A DNA stretch of 64,000 nucleotides, from the NCBI GenBank assembly GCA_038049695.1, contig CP142454.1, positions 16,996,501 to 17,060,500 of the forward strand, written 5' to 3'. Below the pieces are notes generated by a model. The model searched no databases, had not been told where the DNA came from, and worked only from the letters and a program-made list of their open reading frames with translations. Of the stretch, positions 22,069-35,100 are shown piece by piece; the stretch's first letter is position 1; each line of letters begins with the position of its first letter. Made by a program: the position numbers and the translations under genes. This stretch comes from Cinnamomum chago (Eukaryota > Streptophyta > Magnoliopsida > Laurales > Lauraceae).

Positions 22069-25000
22069 ATGGAAATGCCCGGTCGCCGAGCGAATTACTC
22101 CCTCCTCAGCCAGTTCCCGGACGATCAGCAGCAACACCAATCGAAATTCTACGAATCCCTCTCATTGGAGAAGAACAAGGGCAGAAACGACAGGCCTTTC
22201 GACTGGCCTGTTGACTCCGCCACCGCCGCCGATCACCGCCGGATCGGATCGCTCTTCTCCTCGTCCGGGCTGCAGCGCCAGTCGAGCGGCAGCAGCTTCG
22301 GGGAAAGCTCGCTCTCCGGTGAGTACTACCTCCCTACGCTCTCGGCCGCCGGGAACGATCCTGACCTTGTGTTCAATCCGCATGAAGATGGATTTAAGGC
22401 CGTTGATCCGCGGCTCAGGGCGGTCGATGCGACGGGGTCTTCATCGTCCAAGAGCTGGGCGCAGCAGACTGAAGAGAGCTACCAGCTGCAGCTCGCGCTT
22501 GCGCTGAGGCTGTCGTCGGAGGCGACATGCGCTGATGATCCTAATCTATTCTGCCCGGCATCGGATAATTGTGTGATGGGGTATCCACCTCCTTCGGCTG
22601 AGTCCGTGTCTCACCGATTCTGGGTATGGTCTTTTCTTTGTTTCTCTTGGAAACTGTATTTTTGCTTGTTCAATTCAATTGGGGTTTACTTTACTGTGTA
22701 TGTTTTCTTTGCATTGATTTGCATGGATTCTTAGTGACCTTGGATGGAGTCTGTCTAATACTAAGAGCATTTAGGTAAACCAATGCATTTCTGCCCCTAT
22801 CTAATGTCCAATGAGAGAACGTTGATGTAGAGACATTACTCCTTCTTTAAAGGGAACATTGATTACCTTCTCCTAGTATTTCTCTTCTTTCAAAAAGGAG
22901 AGGTTGAAATTTTTTACCTAAATAACTCTAGATACGAGTTGTACAAGCAAACACTTGATAGCATGCTACCATGATTTCCAAAATATGCTGGGTTCATTGG
23001 GGAGGGAATATATATAAGTTTTTTTTTTTTAAATATATATAAGAACTTCTATATAACACGCCCTTCTTCAAAAGGGGTGTTTCTGCCCCTATCTAATGTC
23101 CAATGAGAGAAAGTTGATGTAGAGACATTTTCTCCTTGTTTAAAGGGAACATTGATTGCCTTCTCTTCTTTTTTTTTTTTCAAAAAGGAGAGGTTGAAAG
23201 TTTTTAGTTAAATAACTCTAGATATGAGTTGTATGAACAAACATTTGATAATGTCCTACCATGATTTCCAAAATAAGTTGAATCTTATGGTGATTACGGA
23301 CAAGTGAGTCCTAGTATGGCTCCCCAAAAGGGGCTCCACCATGATAAGAACCCAAGTCATTGTGACTTCAAACACTAATTAAATTATAGCACAATGAAAA
23401 AATCGGATGGACCCCAACTATGATTACTGACATTGGATGAGTCCCATTGAAATTGCCATAAGATGGTGATGATCTATTATTTCTCAATATTAGATGGGTC
23501 CCATAGTGTCTTATTGTCTATTTAATTTAAGATGGAAAATCTACCTTATAAAAAGGAGAAAATATAGGGAAGATAAGTTATCACATTTAAAGGAGAGAAA
23601 ATGATAAAGCGATCAAGTCATTGAGAGAGAGAGAGGAAGTAGGAAACATATTTGAATGTCATTTATGACAACGGGATGTTTTCTTATTTGTTGAAAGAGG
23701 GGCTTTTCCTTAAAAAAATGCCTAGGTGTTTTGCAGCATATATATATATATATATATATATATGGGAGATGCTCCTATGAGAGCATCTCTCACCTTACTA
23801 TGAGAGATAAGGTGGGGGCCCTCACATTTAAGTTGCTGGCATTGGATATGGATGTGAGGGCCCCCACATTATCTCTCATAGTAAGGTGAGAGATGCTCTC
23901 ATAGGAGCATCTCCCCCCGGGGAGGGGTTGGGATTTATATAAGGAATTTTAAAACTGCTCCTATTTGAGAGGGGCGTTTTTGCCCTTCTTCTCTTAACAG
24001 TGCCATTCGAAATAACCGTCATACCTCAAAAGTTATGCTCAAAGGAAACAAGAATTTCCTGGTTCCCAATTGCGTTTAACACCCTATGTGAACTTCATGG
24101 CTCTCTCTCTCACATATTAAATTGGCCCATTCGGTATGGGATCCTCACCAAATTTCTCTTCAAGAGTAGTTTGGCCCACCATCAGTTGTGAGTTTTATAT
24201 AATGATAAATCTGACAGTGGGCTTAACTCTTATTGAAGTGAAATTTGGGGCAGACCCATACGAGATGGGCCCATTTGCTTTGATCACTTTTGATTTTTCA
24301 AGTGGCTCCCAAGGAGCATGATGAATTTCTTGCCCATCATCACATTATGAAATTTCAAGTTTTATTGGTGATTGATCTAATGGTGGGACCAATCCTATTG
24401 GATTGAAATTTGGTGGAATCATATAAAAGATGGGGCTCTTTATTTTGGATTTTTTTTTCAATAGTGGACCCACTGACACTGACCACAGACTTCTCATTAA
24501 TTCCGAAGAAATGCTATGTGTTTTTCTGGGAAAAGCATATAAATATTAAAAAACTTCTTCCTTTTAAAAGGAAAAAAGTAGGAGAAAAAGAAGCGGTGTG
24601 CTAAGTATATAATTGCAGTGAAGGTTGAATCAAATTGAATTGAATTGTAATTTGAAAGACTTTTTTGACTGTTTTAAAAATTGAAAATGAAAGAAAAGAA
24701 AAGAAAAATAGTATGTATTACCTGTCCACTTGGTGTCTACACTATCAAGACAGTGGTAGATAATGTGATGATATTATGTGAATAAGAACTTGACTGGTGT
24801 AGGCATCTGTGATCACAAAACAAAAAGTGAACTAATGCATGAGTAATTCTTTATAGTAAATATTTCTTTTTGAAAAGATGACTATATTCATTTCACCAAA
24901 ACTTACAGTATAAGAGAAGTACACCGAAAACAAAAAAGGCCCCTAAAAAATGTGGGCAAACCAATCATCCCCATAAAGAAAGGGTTAGCAACCCCCAAAA

Positions 25001-28000
25001 ATTCGGGCATCAACCCGAAGAAACAAGAACATATTAACAATCGGTAACAACTAACAATAAGCAAAGCAGGTTTGGATACTCCCTCTTTCGCTAGACAATC
25101 CGCTTCCGAGTTGGCACAATGCTTGATTAGATGGAAGGAGATGTTTACTTTCTTGGAGTTCTCTATCATCTCTTCCATGATGTCTACAAGGTACCGGGGA
25201 GCGGACGATGATTGAGATGCCCGCTTTATCTTACATGAAGAGTCCCCTTCAATCACCAATAGCTGAGGATTAAATCTCAAAGCTTCTCTCAGCCCGATGT
25301 TCAGGGACAATACTTTAGCTTTGTTGATTGAGCATAGACCAGCCGGACCTAAGTGTGATAATAAGGTAGTTCCTTCATTGTTACGGATGACACCCCCTAC
25401 GCCCGCCATTCCCGGATTGCCTGGAGCACTTCCGTCAAAATTCAGTTTCAATGCACCACTAGGTGGAGGTGTCCACCTATAGACTATAGAGGATTTATGT
25501 GGATGTGAGAATGCCACTTCCTTCCAATGTTGTATGATGGTATTTGCTGAAATGCCCTTGAATAGTGGCAATGAGTAGGCCCATATGGCCATGAGCTGTT
25601 TAGCTTTCTCCCCTATTTGATAATCATTGGAGGATAATCCTTCACAGCATCTCCTATTTCTTTCTTTCCAGATAGACCACAGAATTTCCATGAAGGAGAG
25701 GTTCCACAAAATCTTTCCTCTCTTTGAGCCCAATCCCATTCTCCAATACTCAAAAAGAGATGCTATGGAGTTCGGAAGGGGCCCGCAACACTAAAACCAC
25801 CCCAAAGTTGCCTTCCAGATGTGCTGTGCCGTTTTTCAGTTGAGTAATAGATGGTCAATGGATTCCTCATCCGATAGACACATCGGGCATGCATTAACTA
25901 CCAATACCCTTGTTTGCCTCAGATTGTCCATCGTTAGGATTCCACCAAGTAGGGCTGCATACCCAAATGCAATGACCCTAGGTGGGGCTTTAATCCTCCA
26001 TTGTGTGGGTGGCCAACTGTGGATGTGACGCCATTGCCTCTCTAGTGATGGATAAGAATAGAGAAGCAACTGAAAACATCCCATTTGTAGAGGCTGTCCA
26101 TACCCTTCTACCTGTCCCATTTTTTGGAATGAAAACGTTGCCAATCAGCACCATCATCTCTCTAAATCGAGCCTCCTCTACCTCATTCAGATTTCTTCTA
26201 AAAATGGCCCCCCAAACTACCCTAACGTCAATCGTTTCCAAGTAATTTATAACTTTAGCGCTTTGGTTGGTAGCACAGTTAATTAAGTTTGGAAAGGAAG
26301 TTGCTAAGGAAGTCTCACCCACCCAAAGATCTGTCCAAAATAAGACGTCACCTTTTCCAACACGATATCTAATTTTTAAAAACGACTTCTCCTTTGATGC
26401 AAGGATACCTCTCCATATGCTAGAGTATCGTGGCATAGGATCTTTAACTTGCCACCCATCTCTAGAAATGTCATATTTGCATAGAGTATTTGTTTAGGCT
26501 TCTGATTTATAGCCAGTCCTCCATAACCATTTGCCAAGAAGTGCTAGATCCGTCTCATTCACGGCTTTAATTCCCAATCCCCCATCTTCTTTGGACTTGC
26601 AAACGTTAGACCATTTTATCAAGTGGAACTTCTTCTTCTTGTCATATATGTTCCATAAAAAATCTCTTTGCAACTTCTCAATGCGTTTGATTACCTCCAC
26701 TGGGCATTTAAAGAGAGACATGGAGTAGATTGGAAGATTCGATAAGGCCGCTTTAATTAAGGTGATCCTTCCACCGAAACACTGATACTTAGTCTTCCAT
26801 AAAGATAGCTTCTTTTTTTTTTTTTTCTAGATCAACCTTTAATCCAATATACCCTTAATAATAGAGCGTTTTGTAGAAGCGCTATGGTGGCACCTGGTTG
26901 CTTTGCCAAGTAAGCAAGGGTTGGCTAGCGTGTCTCATAGAAGTAACATCTAACATGTAGCTAAGGTTCAAGTGCAATGTGAGAAATAACCAAGGAGTTT
27001 GCTTCATGAAGAGCAGTCTTGGTAAGAAAAGTAGACCACAATCTGCAATTGGTGCCTTGGAATGTGGGTGCTTTGATAGGAAAGAGCTTGGTGTTGTTAG
27101 GTATCATGGGAGAGAAGGTTAATCATAACTTGTTTATGAAAGACTGTGAAAGGGGGAGAAATCTAGGGTCCCGGGAGAAGTTTAAAGTTTTTCTATCCAT
27201 GAAAATTTAGTTCTAATGGAGTAGGCACTGCAGTTACGGGGAGTTTTTTTTTTTTTGATATCGTAGTCACAGGGATTTTAAAGAGAAGATTGTAGAAGGT
27301 ATAAAGAGAATGATATGATTATAATGGTTAAAGATTTTTTCCCAGCAGTAATGGTTAAGATTGTATTTGATATAAAAAATCTTTAACACAACAGTTTTCA
27401 TTCTGTGATGATTTTCTAAAAAAAAATAAAATAAATGCACTTTTAGACAGGAATAGGGATAATTTGAGTGTAATCATAGACTCTGAGATTTTAACAACAT
27501 TTCTATCTCTTTATTGTACTGAGTTTGTTTTACTGAGATGTGGGTCCGGCTGCTTTACATTTAAATTACTCATCGCTTTTATTCATTTTCATAAAGTAAT
27601 GCCAGTAAATTTTCAGTTGATAAATTCATTGCTTAAGGTTGTATTTGGATCTCTAAAAATATTACTCCTCATTTTTGGTCGAAACCTTTTCCTCTCTGAG
27701 CATGGTAAGAAACCAAACACTGGCTAATATAACCAAACTATTCCAAGGGAAGAATGGTATGGAGGAGATCTTTCTCTACTTGTATCATTTGTCACACACG
27801 CTCTAATATTTTATGCTTACCAGGTGAATGGGTGCTTGTCATATTATGACAAGGTTCCAGATGGGTTTTATCTGATTCAAGGAATGGATCCATATGTATG
27901 GACTGTATGTACTGATTTGCAAGAAAATGGCCGGGTTCCATCAATTGAATCACTGAGGGCTGTTGATCCTAATGGGTCGTCAGTGGAAGTGTTTGTGATT

Positions 28001-31000
28001 GATAAAAGGGGTGATCCTGGTTTGAAGGAGCTTGAAGATAAGGTTGTCAGCATTTCACATAGTTGTGTTACCTCCAGAGATGTGGTCGATCAGCTCTCAA
28101 AACTTGTCTGCACTCAGATGGGGTGAGTTATCTACATACTTGGAAATGAACAGAATATTATTTGCTCTTGTTATGGTTTTGGTAATCAATATTTTATTAC
28201 TTTAACAAGGGGTGCAGCTTCTACCGGAGAAAGTGACTTGGAACATCACTGGAAGGATTGTGTTGGGATACTGAAGGATTGTTTAGGCTCTGTTGTGCTT
28301 CCTATCGGAAGCATATCTGCTGGTCTCTGCAGGCATCGTGCTTTACTTTTCAAGGTAAATTTCTAAATTTATATATTCTTATTCAAATTTGCAATTCCAG
28401 TGCTTTTTATTCCATTTTTCAGGTTAAATAGTCATTTATTCATTATATTTCTCTTACTGGTTTCAAGCTATTTTTTTTTAATGGTGTTTCAATGTGCATG
28501 TTGAATGGACTGGTCGGTATCTTCTTGCTAATATTTGTAAAGTTTGTTGAGCCCACATGCACACTTTGATAAACCGCTTTCAGATGTCGCTGCATGTGCC
28601 ATCATGGTACGCACGAGCCATGGTCAAGCCATTCCCTATCTGTACTCCATCATGTACATCACCTGATGATGGTGGGGTCCACCTTTTTCAGGTGTTGTAT
28701 GAGTGGGTTGTGTGCGACAGGAGCAAAGTGGTTACTTGGATACCTGGTCTTGGGTTTAGGAAAAAGCCTGTTTTCATATTTGGCTTCATACATCTATTTG
28801 GACATTTATTTTGTTCTTGTATGAGACCAGAGTAGTAGAGGGGTAGGCAGTGTTAGTTTCATCAGTGACTATTTTTCATTTACATGGCACACGTGTAAGA
28901 CTTGAAACTGATAATCTGCATGTGCTACCTTGGATAGGAAACTGCTGAAGAATACATGTTCAAATTAGTCAAACAGTCTTAAAATTTCTAGGAAAAATTT
29001 TGAGGGAAGGACAGCTCAACCCACCTCCCAACCCCTGATAAAAGAAAATAGAAGAAATCCTCTAGATGATTGAATCAATGAGTTTTTATTGTCATGACTC
29101 ATCCATAGGTTCTTAGTTGGAAGTACCTTCGATTTGAGGTCCAGTTCCACTTTAGATAATTCTTTATCGTAATCCGGCTCCCTCTTCCCCATGCTTGTAC
29201 TTGCAAACATTTGAGAAATCACTTTACGGCTACTTTGCTAAAATCTGATCTGGCTTCTGCTCCTGATTCATGCAATCAAGGGTAGGATCTCTAGTATGAA
29301 TCAGTCCAATATCTAATTATGTTCCACATGTAAGACAAGTATCATGAATCACTCAAGGTAAAAAGTGTGTGCATGAGCAATAAGAAATTCTCTGATGCAA
29401 GTGTTGATTCACTAAAAGTATCTATCTGTTACCATGGATTTTGCAGGTGCTTGCTGACACAATTGATTTACCATGTCGGATTGCCAAGGGCTGCAAGTAT
29501 TGCAAGAGAGAAGATGCTTCCTCTTGTCTTGTCCGGTTTGATCATGATAGGTATGCTATGTCAATTAATAATTCATCAATTGCATACTTTCGAAGGTTTG
29601 TAGTAATTGTATTGATGAGTGAATGCAACATGTATTTATGTTTTTGCGCTCTCTCTCGCTCTACGAGAAGTTTAAAGATCTATTGCTGCTTTGGAGGAAA
29701 ATTACTAGGAGTAGAAACAACTCAATGATCAAATAAAAAAGATTCACAGCTGACCCTAACCTTCACTTGAGAGTCTTTCTTGAAGGACATTTTTGGAAAG
29801 ACACAATCCTTCACTGAAGTTCAGTTTGCTAGACATGATAAATGAGTTTTTTGACTTACAATCTATGATGCACGGATATTTCTGAGTGGGCAACATATTG
29901 TGTCATATTGTATCTGATGCTTAAATTTTTATGTGTAAAATTTGTGTCCTTGCCATGTCCATGGCGTTTCCCTGCCGTATCCATGCCGTGTTTGGGCATC
30001 ATAGCTTACAATCAACGCGCTGTGGATCATTAGAAGCCGGCTCCTTTATTCCACCATCCATCCAACCAAACTTTTGTTTTGCCTTCTAGGAATGTTTCTA
30101 CTGCTGGCGAAACAATAAAGATCATTTGTGGCTTTCAACTTTTGTGGGTGGTACTTTGTAGGCTAGGATTCTTGTCATGTTACATTCACTCTAACTTTGG
30201 CTGCTTAATTAACAATCTCAAACAAATGACATTCAGCCATTGCCAATGATTAACAACACTCAACTGATTTGTCTAAGTCCAAAATACACACCAAATAAAA
30301 TCATGAGCTTGTGGTGGGAAATATATATGCCATATTTAGGGCAAGCAAGTTCAATACCTAGAAAGTATTGAACAAGGTCATTGATGTCAAGAATGCTAAC
30401 AAGTTTGCCTTGTTTATTTCCTCCATATTGTCTCCTGCGGGGACACTATCATCCACATGTACCGGCGTACCGCCAAGACAGTACTAGTCTTCTTTGTCTA
30501 TGAATAAAAACTGGTAGCCTGTCATTCATGAATAAAATCGAAATATTCTTCCACGACCTCACTAAACCTTTCAAACCAGGGTGGTGACTGTTTCAGGCTA
30601 TAAATGGCTTTTCTTAGTTGACACATTCCCCCCAGGATATAATCCAGTATGTAGTTGCATATGGTTTCCTCATCCAAATCTTTATGAAGAAATGCATTCC
30701 TCGCGTCTGGATGGGCTAGAATTCTAACCTTGTATCAGGATCTATGGGCCAAGGGCCAGTCTCAGATTGACAGTTCCTCTGGGGCTTAGGCCACCCAAAA
30801 GGTAATGGAGGCATATATATATATATATATTTTTTTTTTCTGTGTTGATTCCGGACCACAAGTCTCTTATACCGCTGTTTCTTTGTTTGCTTTCGCTTTG
30901 GTCAGTAGTAAAATTTGTTCTGATGTCAATATAACAAAATCAGGTGAAAAAGACACATGTAACAATCCTTCTGAGTGGTAGATTATCCAAAAAGTACACA

Positions 31001-32085
31001 TTTGATAGATTGGGGACCCCAACCTGTCTTTTACTTGGATTTTGAATGTGAATGTAGCAAACACAGCTGAAAACCATGGAGTAATTGAAAGAGTGGTTCT
31101 TCAGGTTTTAGAAGTCTCTAGGGACTTTTTCCATTGAGAACAACAGATGTGGGCCATCCTATGGATCACGTACGTGGCAGTTAGGACTGTTTCACCCTGT
31201 AGATCTAAAGTACTTTCATTTCAATCAGAAACGCAATATTGTCTTCTTAGATATGTTGATTTTTCTGCTCTTTCATTTCATTTGTTGTGAATTTAGGTGC
31301 AAGAGTTTTGATGTTTTGTGTCATTTTTAATGTAAAAATTCCGAAGTTTAGATATTCTCTTGCACTGTCAGAACAAAAAATTCTTTATCTTTGAATTTGA
31401 CCGAGTCTAAATCGTAAAAATGGAATCAACTTGATCTCTGTTTTTTATCAAATAAGTCCAAGCAGCTTTGTCTATGAATGATCTGAAATGGCGGTGTGTA
31501 TAAGCATATATACAACTGGGGCGGAACTCCACAGTCCACACATCAGCATGAATAATAATATGAAATGTTCAACACATATATCTGACTAGGATAAAAGTCA
31601 AGAATGTTTAGCAAAGTCACATCTATCTCATAATGTAAAAAAAAAAATTCTAGTGACTAATAGCTTAAGAATTTCAAAGACACATGTCCTTCTTCTTTTA
31701 TTTTTTATTTTATTTTATAGTGAAGCATATCCTAGTTTAGTGTGCAAAAGATGAACTTGATCATTATTACTAAAAGACTTTGTATGAGTAGAAAGGGAAC
31801 TTTCCGGATCCTGTAGTTCATTTTTTCATGCCCCCTGTTGAGGAAAAGAAAAAGGACTGATTTGTAAATTTTAGGAAGTGAGGGTAATTATTTCAAGTCA
31901 GGGGGTGCTTTGTAATTATGGAAAATGTAAAGGTCTTGGCCCCCCTAAAATATTGCGGAGATATTGGTCCATCTTGGTCTTGGCCATTATCTTGAAAATA
32001 CAGGTTGAGACTGATAAATATTTCAGCTGATGACCCTTTCAACCTCTTCTTTCCCCTTTTTGAGATAAATAGACATCTTTTCCAT

Positions 32086-32119
<34 letters not shown>

Positions 32120-35100
32120 TACCTTAGCTGGTGCCCCTCCTGTTGCTGCAATTTTTTTCCTCCTTTGCTCTCTTTCGTGATTCTCCATACATGTGACGCT
32201 TGCTGCAAAACTACTGCAATGAGAGAGAGAGAGAGAGAGTACCTTAGCTGGTGCCCCTCCTGTTGCTGCAATTTTTTTCCTCCTCCTTTACTCTCTTTCC
32301 TGATTCTCCATACATGTGACACTTGCTGCAAAACTACTGCAATACTGCAGAATTCTCATAAACTGATCATAACAGTCGTACACATTGCACTGCACTACTG
32401 CAGCACTAATGAAATACTTACATTGCTGCAACACTACTACAACACTGCAATACTGCAACACTTCTGCAATACTAAAATCTTATCACTGATAGAGACTGTT
32501 TGGTATTGCTTTCTCTCCTACTATTTTTTTTTGGTAAATAATCTCTCCTACTATTTAAAACACCCAAAAAAACCACAATAAAACTTCTCTAATTCCTCAT
32601 AAAATGAACCAAGGAATACCTGGAATCCTAATGCTACTTCCTTTCCAAATATTGTACTTCAGATCAAACCCAACCGGCATATTCACAAACAGGATTGGGT
32701 GCTAATGTCAGCCCCAGAAACCACAAAAAAAAAAAAAAACCTTTATTTTCCTTTTAAAACTTTCTCTCTTGTCGAGGAACAAGTCTCTACGATCCAGTAG
32801 ATTTTGATGCCGAGTTGGATTGGTGGATTGGAAGATATTTAATGTTTTATGGAAAATCGTCCGAAGAAAAGCTATGAAAAGTTCACAAGAGGAGATAAAC
32901 AGGGAGAAAAGGATGATTTTTTGAGGAAGACTTGTATGGTTGTTCCACTTTGGGTTGGACGACCATACTAGTCTATTTATATTTAAAAGTTTTTTTGGAG
33001 AATTAGAAAAGCCCATACTATTTTTATTTTATTACTCAGTCCTTGTTTTTCCTGACATAAAACCCCTATTCCATCTCATAACAGGTTGGACCGTTGGAGG
33101 ACAGTGCCACTTCTACTTGATGTCTTTTCTTCATACCATGCTCCCTCTTTGCTTGCATTCTTTTATGTTTTAGATATTTTTTTTGTTAACAGTTACGTTT
33201 TAGATCTTATCAAAAGTCGACTGTTACCATTATAGAAAGAGAGTATATTAAATGTTCCAAAAGTTACTTTGTCCACCTAATAAAGAAAAGTTACTTTGTA
33301 CTCGTTGGTGAACACTATGGATCTAAAGTTTCTAGTTACAAATAGCAAATGCATGTTACAGAAGGCATACATTGGGATGGCGTCAAGGATATTCATTGAG
33401 TTGTTGGTTCTTTGGTTATTGCATCTCACTCTTTTGATAAAATAGAATGAATCACGACTATAAGTTCATTTTCATTTTTAATCATTCATTTCTGGTCACC
33501 ATTCGGAATGTTTATCTATTTCCTATCATACATATCCATATTTATTTGTTGCTATCCTTAAAGTTTTGCATTATATGTTGCTTTACTGAGGAAGCTTTTT
33601 TATTCATTATCATAGAAGTTATTTCCCAGACTCTATCGCTGAAAGCATTTGTTTCTTGTTAGGGAATATTTAGTTGATTTGATTGCGAATCCAGGATCCT
33701 TATACGAGCCTGATTCCCTACTCAATGGCCCCTCGTCAATCTCAATTTCTTCACCTTTACGTCTGCCAAGATTCAGATCATCTGAAATTGCTGAGAACCT
33801 AAGGTTGCTGGCCAAGCAGTACTTCTTGGATTGTCAATCACTAAATATCATATTGGATGATACATCTGCAGGTGTTTTTCTTTCTTTTCCTTTTATATTC
33901 AATGTAAAAGGTGAACCATGAGAATTTCATATTTTTTTTGTAAACTTTCTCCCTCTCTTTTGCAATCATGCAATTTTCTTGTTGCTCTACTAAATACTCA
34001 ATTCACGTGCCCACACAAGCTAGACAAGTCCTTAACTAGCAAAGTAGCCCTTGGTTGTCCTTGTGGAAAGGGAGATGCCTTACCACTGATCCATCAGTGG
34101 GTTGACACACAATTCATGTTTACTTGTAAGTACATAGCATTGATTTTTGTACATAATTGACACCTTCAATGATTTATATCCGTCTTTCTTATAGGATGCT
34201 AAATGGCCACATTTTTGTAATGAGTTTTCTTTTAATACGTTACTTTTGTTTATCTTAGGATGGATTATATTTATTATGGATGAGAGTCGAGAAGTTGGAT
34301 ATGGAGAAAATCCTGATTTTCATTAGTTTCTCCTTGTATACAAAGTACAATTTTTTTAGACATTAAAACTGAAAGATACAAATAATGCTATCTTCTAAGT
34401 TTTCATGAATTTAAAATTGTTATGAATTTTGGTTCCTTGTGGACTATCTCTCCTTGCAAACAAAACATTCAACTAATGATGTAGAGTTTTCCCTGGAACA
34501 ACTGATGAAAGTTCTCTGCTTAATAAATCAGCCAGTTGACTATTATTACTGACAAGTAGGATAATTTTCGCGTGCAAGGAGATAACAAGGTTCATCGGTA
34601 TGCACATTATAAGCCCAGGGTCAGGACTTAGATATTCTAATGTGGGACTTGGACAAAGCCTCATGGTTATGCCATGCCCGTGGCCCCCTGTAGAAGGGTG
34701 TTGGGTCCGGCAAGCATTCGCCTAGAGAGAGAGAGAGCGGGGGAAACTCTAAAGGACTGGGTATGCAGTGGTGCATAAGTCCCACATCGGAAACATGCTA
34801 GTCCTGATCATGGGGTATATATTGTGTGACTTGGCCTTAACTCCACATGAGGCCTTTTAAAACCGTGCGGCAAGATTGGGCTGAAATCCCATTAGCCAAA
34901 GCGGGCAATATCATGTGGATAGTGGGCCCGGGTCTTTACATTTTTTTAGCCTTCTAGAAACTCACGGCCAAACCATCTTAAACAGTGCCTCCATAGATCT
35001 CTTCCAGTGTACTCTTTTCTATTCCCTGCAAATTCCTCCTATCCTTCTAAGAATATGTTTCTCATCCACTGGTCTTTAGTAGCTTCTTCATTTTTTCTTA

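Noticed and set aside
32023-32581. Long open frames on both strands through the (GA)n duplication
   Set aside because: The tandem 120-bp repeat keeps frames open by chance; no family resemblance and it lies in a CTR1 intron.
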